Assembly (NCBI GenBank): GCA_021229015.1 | Contig: CM037792.1 | Coordinates: forward strand, 4,411,136-4,475,135 | Direction of reading: 5' to 3' | Origin: Solen grandis | Lineage: Eukaryota; Mollusca; Bivalvia; Adapedonta; Solenidae | DNA: 64,000 nt | Shown here: piece after piece, positions 11,104-24,610 of the stretch | Numbering within the stretch: the first letter of the stretch is position 1 | Layout of the letters: each line of letters starts with the position of its first letter | Made by a program: the position numbers and the translations under genes | The notes under the pieces: model-generated | Told to the model about the DNA's origin: nothing | Database searches by the model: none | What the model saw: the letters and a program-made list of their open reading frames with translations, nothing else

Positions 11104-11879
11104 GTGAGCTATTGTGATCCCGTGAGCGTCCGTCGTGCAGCGTCAACAATTTTTAGTGTTTACACTCTATCACCTTTATTTCTTAAGCAATCATCTTCAA
11201 ACTTTAAGACAATGTTTATGACCATAATGTCTCAATTGAGTTTGATTATGGCTGAGATCCGTCAATTAGGTCAGGAGTTATGCCCCTTTTAATATAAAAA
11301 ATGCCATATTTCACGTTGTTTACACTCTAGCATCTGCATCTTTTGAGCAATCATCATCAAACTTTATGGCAATGCTTATGACCATAAGGTCTCGATTGAG
11401 TTCGATAATGGCAGAGATCTGTCAATTAGGTCAGCAGTTAAGCCCCATTTGATATAAAAAATGCCAGATTTCACTTTGTTTACACTCTAGCATCTTCATC
11501 TTTTGAGCAATCATCTTCAAACTTTATGGCAATGCTTATGACCAAAATGTCTCGATTGAGTTCGATTAAAGCTGAGATCTGTTGATTAGGTCAGGAGTTA
11601 TGCCCCTTTAAATATAAAAAAAATGCCAGATTTCACTTTGATTACACTCTAGCATCTTCATTTTTTTAGCAATCTTTTTTAAACTTTAAGACAATGTTTA
11701 TGCCCAAAATTCGCAATCGGGTTCCATTATAACTGATATTGACTAGTTAATTTAGGAGTTATGCCCTTTTCACCATAAAAAAAGCCAGATTTCACTCACT
11801 TTTACACTCTAGCATCTTTATTTCTTAAGCAATCATCTTTCTCAGGTGAGCGATCAAGGGCCATCTTGGCCCTCTTGTT
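11104..11879 (+). repeat. GTGAGCTATTG...GGCCCTCTTGTT family element, 5'-truncated
   Basis: Starts at GGTGAGCTATTGTGATCCCG, lacking the usual AGCTCACC opening. Four monomers of about 150-160 bp follow, each with TTACACTCTAGCATCTTCAT, GAGCAATCATCTTCAAAC, CAATGCTTATGACC and AGGAGTTATGCCCC. It ends TCAGGTGAGCGATCAAGG and the CCCTCTTGTT tail. Confidence 0.8.
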
Positions 11880-12013
11880 TATTATTATTACTGTGGCAAA
11901 AAAAACCCTAAGTATTCTGCAGAGTAGATGCATACCTATCGCTAGCCATGCAATTAAACTTAATCAGAAATGGGTTGTGTTTCTAAATGTCATCAGTTTT
12001 ACTTACACTTTTT

Positions 12014-14880
12014 AGCTCACCTGAGCCAGAGGCTCAAGGTGAGCTATTGTGACCGGTCTTCGTCCGTCGTCCGTCCGTCCGTCGTCCGTCCGTCCGTCGT
12101 CCGTCAACATTTTGCTTCAAACGACATCTCCTCCTTAACCGCTTGGTCAATTTTGATAAAACTTTACAGGGATGTTCCTTGGGTGGTCCCCTTTCAAAGT
12201 TGTTCAAAGAATTGAATTCCATTTGGAATTCTGGTTGCCATGGCAACGGAAAGAAAAAACTTAAAATGTCTTCTTCTCCAAAACAACCAACTGAATTTCA
12301 AAATGTTTTGGCACAGATGTTCCTTTGGTAAGTGTCTACCAAGATTGTTCAAATTATTTGGATCCGTAAAAAAACATGGCCGCCAGGGGCGTGGCTAGTT
12401 TTCCTTAGATGCCTATACTCAAATCTTAAAAAATCTTCTCCTCCAAAACTGCTGGCTGAATTTCAAAATGTTTTGGCACAGATACTCCTTGAGTAAGTGT
12501 CTACCAAGATTGTTCAAATTATTTGGATCCATAAAAAAACGTGGCCGCCAGGGGCGGGGCTAGTTTTCCTTATATGTCTATAGTGAAAATAAAAAACTTC
12601 TTTCCAAAACACTGGCTTATTTCAAATTGTTTTGGCACAGATGTTCCTTGATTAAATGTCTATCAAGACTGTTCAAATTATTTGGATCCATGAAAAAAAA
12701 ATGACTGCCATGTATGGGGCTAATTTTCCCTATATGTCTTAAGTGAAAACTTAAAAAAAAAACTTCTTCTCCAAAACTACTGGCTGAATTTCAAAATGTG
12801 TTGGCACAGATGTACCTAGATTGTTCAAACTATTTGGATCTGTTAAAAGACATGACTGCCAGGGGTGGGGCTAATTTTCTCTATATTTCTTAAGTGAAAA
12901 TTTAAAAAATCTTCTTCGTGAAAACTCCTGGTTGAATTTCAAAATGTTTTAGAACAGATGTTCCTCAGGTGCCTGTCTACTAAGATTGTTCAAATTATTT
13001 TGATTCATAAAAAAACACAGCTACCTGGGGCGAGTCTGGTTAATTATATGTCTATAGTGAAAACTAAAAAATGCCCCACTACTGAAATTGTTCAAATAAT
13101 AAGGATCTGCTTAAAAACATGGCTGCCAGGGTCTAGTTTTCCATAATTAATTAAAATAGACAACTTAAAACATTCTCCTTGGCAATCGCTAGTTGGTATG
13201 TAGCATGATCTTATGACTCTCTACCAAGATTGTTCAAATTATGACCCTGGGGTCAAAATTGGCCCCGCCCCAGGGGTCACTTGATTTAACATAGGCTAAT
13301 ATAGGAAAAACTTGAAAAAATCTTCTTCTCCGAAACCACAAGGCCTAGCCTTTTGATTTTTGGTATGTAGCATGATCTTATGACTCTCTACCAAGATTGT
13401 TCAAATTATGACCCTGGGGTCAAAATTGGCCCCGCCCCAGGGGTCACCTTATTTTACATAGGCTAATATAGGAAATACTTGAAAAAATCTTCTTCTCCGA
13501 AACCACAAGGCCTAGCCTTTTTAATTTTTGGTATGTAGCATGATCTTATGACTCTCTACCAAGATTGTTCAAATTATGACCCTGGGGTCAAAATTGGCCC
13601 CGCCCCAGGGGTCATTTGATTTAACATAGGCTAATATAGGAAAAACTTGAAAAATCTTCTTCTCAGAAACCACAAGACCTGGAGCTTAGATATTTGATGT
13701 GCAGCATTGTCTAGTAGATCACTACCAAGTTTGTTCAAATCATGGCCCTGGGGTCAAAATTAGCCACGCCCCAGGGGTCACCTTATTTTACATAGGCTAA
13801 TATAGGAAATACTTGAAAAAATCTTCTTCTCAGAAACCACAAGGCCTGGAGTTTAGATATTTGGTATGTAGCATAATCTTATGACTCTCTACCAAGATTG
13901 TTCAAATTATGACCCTGGGGTCAAAATTGGCCCAACCCCAGGGGTCACTTGATTTAACATAGGCTAATATAGGAAACACTTGAAAAATCTTCTTCTCAGA
14001 AACCACAAGGCCTAGGGTTTAGATATTTGGTGTGCAGCATTGTCTAGTAGATCACTACCATGTTTGTTCAAATCATGGCCCTGGGGTCAAATTTGGCCCC
14101 GCCCCAGGGGTCACCTGATTTTACATAGGCTAATATAGAAAAAACTTGAAAAATCTTCTTCTCAGAAACCACAAGGCCTGGAGTTTAGATATTTGGTATG
14201 TAGCATGATCTTATGACTCTCTACCAAGATTGTAAAAATTATGACCCTGGGGTCAAAATTGGCCCCGCCCCAGGTGTCACTTGATTTAACATAGGCTAAT
14301 ATAGGAAAAAAACTTGAAAAATCTTCTTCTCAGAAACCACAAGACATAGAGTTAAGATATTTGGTGTGTAGCATTGTCTGGTGGATCTCTACCAAGTTTG
14401 TTCAAATCATGACCCTGGGGTCAAAAATGGCCCCGCCCCAGGGGTCACTTGATTTAACATAGGCTAATATATGAAAAATTTGAAAAATCTTCTTCTCAGA
14501 AACCACAAGGCCCGGGGTTTAGATATTTGGTGTGCAGCACTGTCTAGTAGATCACAACCAAATTTGTTCAAATCATGGCCCTGGGGTCAAAATTAGCCAC
14601 GCCCCAGGGGTCACTTGATTTAACATAGGCTAATATAGGAAAAACTTGAAAAAATCTTCTTCTCAGAAACCACAAGGCCTAGGGTTTAGATATTTGGTGT
14701 ACAGCACTGCCTAGTAGATCACAACCAAGTTTGGAATGTTACATGGGCTAATAGACCTCTACCCAGTTTGTTCAAATCATGACCCTGGGGTCAAAATTGG
14801 CTCTGCCCCATGGGTCACTTTATTTTACATAGCCTAATAATATCAGGTGAGCGATCCAGGGCCATCATGGCCCTCTTGTT
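12014..14880 (+). repeat. Complete AGCTCACCTGAGC-family element, about 2.87 kb
   Basis: Both ends are present: AGCTCACCTGAGCCAGAGG at 12014, and ATCAGGTGAGCGATCCAGGG plus the CCTCTTGTT tail ending at 14880. The ends share a short imperfect inverted repeat (GCTCACCTGA versus TCAGGTGAGC). A GTCC/GTCGTCC low-complexity run occupies 12060-12110. The first part has monomers with CACAGATGTTCCTTG; the second (from about 13165) has about ten monomers of roughly 150-160 bp with GACCCTGGGGTCAAAATTGG, CCCCGCCCCAGGGGTCAC and CATAGGCTAATATAGG. No protein. Confidence 0.85.
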
Positions 14881-15330
14881 TTAATATTTACAAATATAAT
14901 AATCTACACGTATGTGTATTCATGGTCTCTTAATATATAGAGACCCTGGTGTATTTTAAATTTATAAAAATGAAATAAGAAATGAAAGAATTTGAAAATT
15001 TCAATCTGCCATATTTTTGGACAATCCATATTTTGGGACAATGTATATGTAGATTATGCATGATTACTAATTCAAATCAAATCTAGGTAATCAGTCATTG
15101 AGCATTTTGTTACTGATAAGTCGATGAATAGGAAATATTTGCGCACAGAAAATACAATTAATGTGTGAAATAAAACAGATATTAAAGATTTTGTATTAAA
15201 TATCAACATCTTTTATTACTGGATATTGTTTGTCACTGATTTAACATTTAGAAAAAAAAGTACAAAAAATCGACACGTAGAAGGGGTCCAAACCTTCTGC
15301 AACCGTCTGACCCTAAAACGTGTTCCTGTT
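14881..15330. other. AT-rich unique spacer
   Basis: No gene, RNA or repeat terminus recognised between two repeat elements. Confidence 0.45.
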
Positions 15331-15334
15331 TTTT

Positions 15335-16503
15335 AGCTCACCTGAGCACTTGTACTCGGGTGAGCTTTTGTGGTCGCCTTTTGTCTGTCGTCTGTCGTCA
15401 ACAATTGCTTGTGAACACTCTAGAGGCCACAGTTTTGGCCCAATCTTCATGAAACTTGGTCAGGATATTTGTCTATATGATATCTCGGATGAGTTCGAAA
15501 TTGGATCATGTGGGGTCAAAAACTAGGTCACTAGGTCAAATCTTAGAAAAACCTTGTGAACACTCTAGAGGCCACAACTTTGGCCCAATCTTCATGAAAC
15601 TTGGTCAGGATGTTTGTCTACATGATATCTCAAATGAGTTCGAAATTGGGTCATGTGGGGTCAGAAACTAGGTCACCAGGTCAAATCTTAGAAAAACCTT
15701 GTGAACACTCTAGAGGCCACAACTTTGGCCCAATCTTCATGAAACTTGGTCAGGATCTTTATCTACATGATATCTCGGATGAGTTTGAAATTGGGTCATG
15801 TGGGGTCAAAAACTAGGTCACTAGGTCAAATCCTTGAAAAACCTTGTGAACGCTCTACAGGCCACAGTTTTGGTCCAATCTTCATAAATTTTGGTCAGGA
15901 TGTTTGTCTACATGATATCTCAGATGAGTTAGAAATTGGGTCATGGGGGGTCAAAAACTAGATCACCAGGTGAAATCTTAGAAAAACCTTGTGAACACGC
16001 TAGAGGCCACAACTTTGGCCCAATCTTCATGAAACTTGGTCAGGATCTTTATCTACATGATATCTCGAATGAGTTTGAAATTGGGTCATGTGGGGTCACA
16101 AACTAGGTCACCAGGTCAAATCTAAGAAAAAACTTGTGAACTCTCTAGAGGCCACAGTTTTAGCCCAATCTTCAATAGATTTGGTCAGGATGTTTGTCTA
16201 ATTGATAAATTGGATGAGATTGAAAATGAGTCACATGAGGTCAAAAAACTAGGTCACCAGGTCAAATCTTAGAAAAATCTTGTGAACACTCTAGAGGCCT
16301 ACATTTTTGTCCCAGTCTTCATTAAACTTGATATGAATAATGACTGCATGAATTCCCAGTTGAGTGCAAATTCAGGTAGGATCAATATGCAGGTCACTTA
16401 GTCAAATGTTAAAAAAACACTTTAGATGCCAGATTTTTGTCATTATGCCTAACACAGCCATCTTACACAGGTGAGCGACACAGGGCCATCTTGGCCCTCT
16501 TGT
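15335..16503 (+). repeat. AGCTCACCTGAGC-family element with 145-bp tandem core
   Basis: Opens AGCTCACCTGAGCACTTG and closes ACAGGTGAGCGACACAGGG plus CCTCTTGTT. The core has about seven monomers of 145 bp, each with CTAGAGGCCACA, GGCCCAATCTTCATGAAAC, TTGGTCAGGAT, CATGATATCTC and AGGTCACTAGGTCAAATC. Near-identical open frames recur in three or four monomers, but 145 is not a multiple of three, so each lies in a shifted frame and they cannot form one protein. Confidence 0.85.
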
Positions 16504-17998
16504 TTGTTTTTGTTTTATCTGAGAAGTCTGTGTGTCAAGGCTGCTACCAGGTCGACAATTAGAAGGTAAAGATTACTAAGTTTGAACCTAATACAGCATA
16601 TACCCGGTATTCCCTTCCACATATTTGACAAAATATGCTTAAAGTAATTTTTTCCATCAGACTTAAACAAAACTGTCTTTTACACTGTTGAGTCTAACAC
16701 TATTATTCAAAGCATTCACTTATTGATAGTGTACACAAGTCACTTTTTGGGGGTTGAGGGGCTCCAAGTTTGCAATTGAAAATGCATGAGAAACCTATAT
16801 TTTTTTACCCTATCCCCCAATACCGGAGTAAATGCCCTTTCAGTAATATCAGTGTCCCAGTCTGACATCACCCCCTCTACTACCGTCATTCTTTTTTTTT
16901 TTTTTTTTTTTAATACAACTGTAGTCAGTAGATATTCAATAAAATGGTTTTGCGCAGGTAAAATATAAAATTATATCGCTCAAGGCTCAGTCCCACTTGG
17001 TTTTTTTTTGCCTCGGGGATGTACACCTGATGGAAATTGATGAGACTCGGGAGGGGTTGGGAACAGGTTCCCCTGTGTCCTGCGGAAGCTTTGAAAGCGT
17101 TGAGAGCCATGTTGAGTCATCGGGAGGCCTCGGGAGAACTTCATTGCTTTCAGTAAAATTTTTCCCGATATGTTCTAGAAATTTTATCGGGGAAAACAGG
17201 CCAGGAAAACTTACGCATAGCTTCCTGGAATGTCCTGGGAAGCATTCACGGAGCTTCCGCAAAATATTTTTTTCCTCCAAGGAATCCCCTAATCTTGAAT
17301 ATTCAGCAACTTTTCTGTGACACATTCCAGATCTTGTGATAGAATCTCAGAATATTCGCGAAAAAATCGGCAAGCGCACTCTTAAATTTGTTGCTTTTTT
17401 GGTCAACCTTAGACGGTCAAAAAGCCATGGGACATTGCTTGGGGCGTCCTCATAACCCCCCAAAAGTCTACTCTTGATTTTGTCTCTTAATTCCATCACC
17501 AAATTCTCATAATCTCCATAATATTCCCCGAGGCATCTATGACGGTTTTATAGAATAATACATCTCCTAATCTAGGGGGATATTCCACCGATGATGTTTC
17601 TAATTCGGTGAAGCTCAGGGTCACCTTTCCCGATCATCGGAGAAATTTCCCGAGCATCGGGAGCCATCCCCGATAATACAAGGCCATTCGTACCATAGCC
17701 GAAACATCAGTGAACATTTCAATGAACTAATCCCAAAGCTTCTCAATGGACACCTCCGTCTTTTTGGCTCAAACATCTGATGCCATCGAGAGAAAATTTG
17801 TGTATTTCCACATCGCCGATGATTTTTCTCTGAGTGAGTGAGACCTAGGCATTAGATATATAGTGTTCAAGCTCAAAAATAAAAAAAAACTTCACTTTTA
17901 TCCCCAGATACCCTTCAGAATGCATCTCCGTAACACTAAAAACTTTTTGGGGGGAAGCATACCCCCGTACCCCCTAGCATTCACATAACATTCAGATT
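16504..17998. other. Non-coding segment with a GC-richer block, 16990-17880
   Basis: A poly-T run (about 16892-16912) precedes a more GC-rich block with open frames on both strands (about 16997-17325) that match nothing I recognise. The block is rich in CCCGA/TCGGG words (for example CCCGAGCATCGGGAGCC near 17650), suggesting a decayed repeat. The end has GGGGGGAAGCATACCCCCGT near 17949. Confidence 0.4.
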
Positions 17999-18160
17999 TT
18001 GCGTCGTGCGTCGTCAACAATTTGGCTTGTTAACAGTCTAGAGGCCATATTTTTGGCCCAATCTTTATGAGACTTGGTCAGAATGTTTCTCTCCATAATA
18101 TCTTGGACAACTTTGAAAAAAGTAGGTCATGAGGTCAAATCTTAGAAAACCCTTGTTAAC
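17999..18160 (+). repeat. Fragment of AGGTCATGAGGTCA-monomer repeat
   Basis: GCGTCGTGCGTCGTCAACAA, CTAGAGGCCATATTTTTGGC and AGGTCATGAGGTCAAATC match the element at the start of the window. The copy is cut off at CCTTGTTAA (about 18160), where the Helitron-like array begins, so the array appears to have inserted here. Confidence 0.7.
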
Positions 18161-18177
18161 TGCGAGGTGCGAAAACC

Positions 18178-21100
18178 TAACTAGAATCGCTAATGCGATA
18201 TCATCGGTTTTCGCAAAAGCAATTCCATTCAGTTCACGAGTCACATGTTTCGAAAAACATATTTCTTCGTTCAATGGCTTTTTGAATACTGTTGAATACA
18301 GTGATCTTTTAAACATTTTTGTCGCAATGTTTAAGCAGACTTTTTACCAAGAAGAATACTTTTAAGTATTACCTATCTGTAATGTAGTCGCAAACTTGAA
18401 AACTTTTTTTTACAGACTTCGGGTACTGCAACATTATATGTGTGTGTTGCTTTATGATGGTGACATACGACAATTGTACTCGATAAACAACAATTGCAAA
18501 CGACACACAACAGTATAAAATGACACGCGACAATGCGATATGCCACTTAACATTATAACGAACTAATGTTGCATTGAATTACTATCATTTTCATGAAATA
18601 TCGCATAAATATTTTAGTGTTGTTTCAAATTGATGTCACCAAGAAACAGAATGCAAAAAATTGCATAAAAATCAGACTTTAATTATTTTAGTAATAAAGG
18701 GTGATTTCAAGCCAAGCGCCCCCTAGCAGCAAAATGAGAAACAAAATTGAGTAAAATTTTACTATTAGGTACCTAGAAATGCAGCAAATGGTTCAATGAA
18801 GCATACAAGTCGCACTAGTCGAACATTCTATTCCTTATATATCACAATTTGAAGCATAAAAACTGATTTACAATTGTTCTAAATAGGATCAAACTTTGGA
18901 CTGCCGTAAAATGACCAAATCAAGTCCGATCTTCAAAAACTAAACATTACTGGAAAGGGCTATTCAAGAACTAAAACTTTTGTTTATATACTTTCAATAA
19001 AATATTTTTTGTTTTGGAGCTATTTGGAGCCGAATAAAAACACAATTATCGTAATATGACCTTGACCTTTGAAATTTCATTTTAACTTTTTAATTGTGAG
19101 GCCCTTTCAAACATAACAATACATAACTTGTGAAAATATCATGAAGAATGAACTAAAAATAAAGTCAGGAGCGACAAAAACCATGTTTTTGAAATTTTGA
19201 TTATTCCTAAAATTAAGTGAAGTTTGACCGTTTCTAGAGGACAAACCATGCATTTATTAAATTCGCCACCCCATATATTTTGTGCGTATATGTCTTGCAA
19301 ATCATTTGCAGCAAACAGAATTCTTCTATCTGATGTCTAACAAAAACGGATAGGTTTTTCGTACACATACCCTCATCTGCACAGTTTTTTGCGAGGTTCG
19401 AACTTTCAACCTTCCGTTGCTAGCTCAAATACTTTCAGCCACTTATACCTAGAAACTATCATATTTTATTAGGCTATCAACAAGAAACATAATGCAATAA
19501 ACCGCATTTGGATCAGGCTTTAACTTTTTGAGTTATAAGTAGAAGAGTGTTTTCAAGCTAAGCGCCCCCTAGCGGCAAAATGAGAAACAAAATTGATTAA
19601 AATTTTACCATTAGGTACCTAGCAATGCAGCAAATAGTTCAATCAAGTACGCAAGTCGCACTAGTCGAACATTCTGTTTCTTATATATCACAATTTGAAG
19701 CATAAAAACTGATTTACAATTATTCCAAAAAAGGATCAAACTTTGGACTGCCGTAATATGACCAAATCAAGTCTGATCTTCGAAAACTAAACATCACTGG
19801 AAAGAGCTCTTAAAGAACTAAAACTTTTGTTCATATACTCTCAATGAAATATTTTTAGTTTTTGAGCTATTTGGGGCCGAATAAAAACACAAGAATCGTA
19901 ACATGACCTTGACCTTTTCAATTATTTTTAAAAATTTTAATTGTGAGTCCCTTTCAAACATAACAATACATTACATGTGAAAATATCATGAAGAATTAAC
20001 AAAAACTAAAGTCAGAAGCGATAAAAAACATGTTTTTGAAACTTTAACTTTTCCTAAAATTTAGTGAAGTTTGACCATTTGCAAAGGACAAACCATACAT
20101 TTCTTAAATTCACCACCCCATATATTTTGTGCGTATATGTCTTGCAAATCATTTGCAGCAAACAGAATTCTTCTATCTGATCTCTAAGAAAAATGGATAG
20201 GTTTTTCGTAGACCTACCCTCATTTGCACAGTTTTTTGCGAGGTTCGAACTTTCAACCTTCTGTAGCTCAAATACTTTCAGCGACACGTACCTCGAAACC
20301 TATCATATTTTATTTGGCTATCAACAAGGAACAGAATGCAAAAAACCGCATTTGAATCGGACCTCAAATAAGTGAGTTATTAGCCATTAATAAATTTCAT
20401 GCAAAACGCCCCCTGGCGGGAAAAGTAAGACATAAATGAAAATTTTCTCAACGTTAGGATCAAGTTCAAATACGTGGTAATAACTGATTAAAATTTCAAA
20501 CATGTGACTTTTTTCTATCATGGTGATATGCCGTTCACAAAAAAAGGTTAGAAAAATAATAAAAAACTAGAATCGCTAATGCGATATCATCGGTTTTCGC
20601 AAAAGCAATTCCATTCAGTTCACGAGTCACATGTTTCGAAAAACATATTTCTTCGTTCAATGGCTTTTTGAATACTGTTGAATACAGTGATCTTTCAAAC
20701 ATTTTTGTCGCAATGTTTAAGCAGACGTTTTACCAAGAAGAATACTTTTAAGTATTACCTGTCTGTAATGTAGTCGCAAACTTGAAAACTTGTTTTACAG
20801 ACTTCGGGTACTGCAACATTATATGTGTGTGTTGCTTTATGAGGGTGACATACGACAATTGTACTCGATAAACAATAATTGCAAACGACACACAACAGTA
20901 TAAAATGACAAGCGACAATGCGATATGCCACTTAACATTATAACGAACTAATGTTGCATTGAATTACTATCATTTTCATGAAATATCGCATAAATTTTTT
21001 AGTGTTGTTTCAAATTGATGTCACCAAGGAACAGAATGCAAAAACTTGCATAAAAATCAGACTTTAATGATTTTAGTAATAAAGGGTGATTTCAAGCCAA

Positions 21101-22950
21101 GCGCCCCCTAGCAGCAAAATGAGAAACAAAATTGAGTAAAATTTTACTATTAGGTACCTAGAAATGCAGCAAATGGTTCAATGAAGCATACAAGTCGCAC
21201 TAGTCGAACATTCTATTCCTTATATATCACAATTTGAAGCATAAAAACTGATTTACAATTGTTCTAAATAGGATCAAACTTTGGACTGCCGTAAAATGAC
21301 CAAATCAAGTCCGATCTTCAAAAACTAAACATCACTGGAAAAGGCTATTCAAGAACTAAAACTTTTGTTTATATACTTTCAATAAAATATTTTTTGTTTT
21401 GGAGCTATTTGGAGCCGAATAAAAACACAATTATCGTAATATGACCTTGACCTTTGAAATTTCATTTTAACTTTTTAATTGTGAGGCCCTTTCAAACATA
21501 ACAATACATAACTTGTGAAAATATCATGAAGAATGAACTAAAAATAAAGTCAGGAGCGACAAAAAACATCTTTTCGAAATTTTAATTTTTCCTAAAATTT
21601 AGTGAAGTTTGACCGTTTCTAGAGGACAAACCATGCATTTATTAAATTCGCTACCCCATATATTTTGTGCGTATATGTCTTGCAAATCATTTGCAGCAAA
21701 CAGAATTCTTCTTTCTGATGTCTAACAAAAACGGATAGGTTTTTCGTACACGTACCCTCATCTGCACAGTTTTTTGCGAGGTTCGAACTTTCAACCTTCC
21801 GTTGCTAGCTCAAAAAGTTTCAGCCACTCATACCTAGAAACTATCATATTTTATTAGGCTATCAACAAGAAACATAATGCAATAAACCGCATTTGGACCA
21901 GGCTTTAACTTTTTAAGTTATAAGTAGAAGAGTGCTTTCAAGCTAAGCGCCCCCTAGCGGCAAAATGAGAAACAAAATTGATTAAAATTTTACCATTAGG
22001 TACCTAGCAATGCAGCAAATAGTTCAATCAAGTATAAAAGTCGCACTAGTCGAACATTCTATTTCTTATATATCACAATTTGAAGCATAAAAACTGATTT
22101 ACAATTATTCCAAAAAAGGATCAAACTTTGGACTGCCGTAATATGACCAAATCAAGTCCGATCTTCAAAACCTAAACATCACTGGAAAGAGCTCTTGAAG
22201 AACTAAAACTTTTGTTCATATACTCTCAATGAAATATTTTTAGTTTTTGAGCTATTTGGGGCCGAATAAAAACACAAGAATCGTAACATGACCTTGACCT
22301 TTTCAATTATTTTTAAAATTTTTAATTGTGAGTCCCTTTCAAAAATAACAATACATTATATGTGAAAATATCATGAAGAATTAACAAAAAATAAAGTCAG
22401 AAGCGATAAAAAACATGTTTTTGAAACTTTAACTTTTCCTAAAATTTAGTGAAGTTTGACCATTTGCAGAGGACAAACCATACATTTCTTAAATTCGCCA
22501 CTCCATATATTTTGTGCGTATATGTCTTGCAAATCATTTGCAGCAAACAGAATTCTTCTATCTGATCTCTAACAAAAATGGATAGGTTTTTCGTAGACCT
22601 ACCCTCATTTGCACAGTTTTTTGGGAGGTTCGAACTTTCAACCTTCTGTAGCTCAAATACTTTCAGCGACACGTACCTCGAAACCTATCATATTTTATTT
22701 GGCTATCAACAAGGAACAGAATGCAAAAAACAGCATTTGAATCGGACCTCAAATAAGTGAGTTATTAGCCATTAATAAATTTCATGCAAAACGCCCCCTG
22801 GCGGGAAAAGTAAGACATAAATGAAAATTTTCTCAACGTTAGGATCAAGTTCAAATACGTGGTAATAACTAATTAAAATTTCAAACATGTGACTTTTTTC
22901 TATCATGGTGATATGCCGTTCACAAAAAAAGGTTAGAAAAATAATAAAAA
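18178..22950 (+). repeat. Two type-A units, each with two related halves of about 850 bp
   Basis: The units (18178-20570 and 20571-22950) are nearly identical. Within each, a segment starting AAGC(C/T)AAGCGCCCCCTAGC recurs about 848 bp later (18712 and 19557 in the first unit), each with GGTACCTAG, TCGCACTAGTCGAACATTC, TTTGGACTGCCGTAA and TGACCTTGACCT. Small indels separate the copies, indicating recent duplication. Confidence 0.8.
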
Positions 22951-24610
22951 ACTAGAACCGCAAGCGGTATCTCGGTTTTCGCTTTTAACCTAATCAACTT
23001 GAACACTTTATTTCAACTCAGCCACAATTTCCAATAATGACTAAAACTTTTGTTCATATACTTTCTATAAAATATTTTTAGATTTGGAGCTATTTTACGC
23101 CGATATAAATAATAATAATTGGTATATGACCTTGACCTTTGCATATTATGCTTGATTTTTTTCTATGATTTTATTTGTTTGATAAAAATGCATAAACAGT
23201 GAAATAATGATGAAAATTGAACAAAAAATAAAGACAGGAGCAGCAAAAAAGAGGAAACATATGGATATACAATTGTTTGATAAGAGGATCAAACTTTGGA
23301 CTGTGGTCATTTGATCAAATGAAGTCTGATCTTCAAAAACTAAACACCAATGGAAAGATCTCTTCACAGCCTAAAACTTTTGTTCATATACTTTCTATAA
23401 AATATTTTTAGATTTGGAGCTATTTTATGCCGATATAAATAATAATAATTGGTATATGACCTTGACCTTTGCAAATTATGCTTGATTTTTTTCTATGATT
23501 TTATTTGTTTTATAAAAATGTATAAATAGTGAAATAATGATGAAGATTGAACAAAAAATAAAGTCAGGAGCAGCAAAAAAGAGGAAACATACGGATTTAC
23601 AATTGTTTGATAAAAGGATCAAACTTTGGACTGTGGTCATTTGATCAAATGAAGTTCGATTTTCAAAAACTAAACACCAATGGAAAGACCTCTTCACAGA
23701 CTAAAACTTTTGTTCATATACTTTCTATAAAATATTTTTTAGATTTGGAGCTATTTTATGCCGATAATAATAATAATAATTGGTATATGACCTTGACCTT
23801 TGCATATTATGCTTGAATTTTTTTCTATGATTTTATTTGTTTTATAAAAATGCATAAACAGTGAAATAATGATGAAGATTAAACAAAAATTAAAGTCAGG
23901 AGCAGCAAAAAAGAGGAAACATACGGATTTACAATTGTTTGATAAAAGGATCAAACTTTGGACTGTGGTCATTTGATCAAATGAAGTCCGATCTTCAAAA
24001 AATAAACACCAATGGAAAGATCTCTTCACAGACTAAAACTTTTGTTCATATACTTTCTATAAAATATTTTTAGATTTGGAGCTATTTTATGCCGATAATA
24101 ATAATAATAATTGGTATATGACCTTGACCTTTGCATATTATGCTTAAATTTCTTTTCTATGATTTTATTTGTTTTATAAAAATGCATAAACAGTGAAATA
24201 ATGATGAAGATTAAACAAAAATTAAAGTCAGGAGCAGCAAAAAAGAGGAAACATACGGATTTACAATTGTTTGATAAAAGGATCAAACTTTGGACTGTGG
24301 TCATTTGATCAAATGAAGTCCGATCTTCAAAAAATAAACACCAATGGAAAGATCTCTTCACAGACTAAAACTTTTGTTCATATACTTTCTATAAAATATT
24401 TTTAGATTTGGAGCTATTTTATGCCGATATAAATAATAATAATTGGTATATGACCTTGACCTTTGCATATTATGTGTGATTTTTTTTCTATTATTTTATT
24501 TGATTTATGAAAATGCATTAACAGTGAAAAAATGATGAAGATTGAATAAAAAATAAAGTCAGGAACTGCAAATAACCGTAAAAGTCATGCTTTTAAAATG
24601 TTGATTTTTC
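22951..24610 (+). repeat. Tandem array of 330-bp monomers, block 1
   Basis: The phrase ACTTTTGTTCATATACTTTC recurs at about 23046, 23376, 23707, 24040 and 24370, a period of about 330-333 bp. Each monomer has GGAGCTATTTTATGCCGAT, an ATAATAATAATT run, GTATATGACCTTGACCTTTG and GGAGCAGCAAAAAAGAGG. Because 330 is divisible by three, the same minus-strand open frame recurs in every monomer; this reflects the repeat, not protein selection. Confidence 0.85.

Noticed and set aside
15320..15961. Series of near-identical overlapping 68-71 aa open frames
   Set aside because: They follow a 145-bp monomer; since 145 is not divisible by three, successive copies fall in different frames and cannot form one repeat protein.
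16987..17325. Open frames of 107 and 112 codons on opposite strands
   Set aside because: Exactly antiparallel frames in a GC-richer decayed block, with no recognisable domain and no splice context.
23041..24450. CRISPR-like regular repetition
   Set aside because: Monomers are 330 bp, contiguous and without unique spacers, in a eukaryotic sequence.
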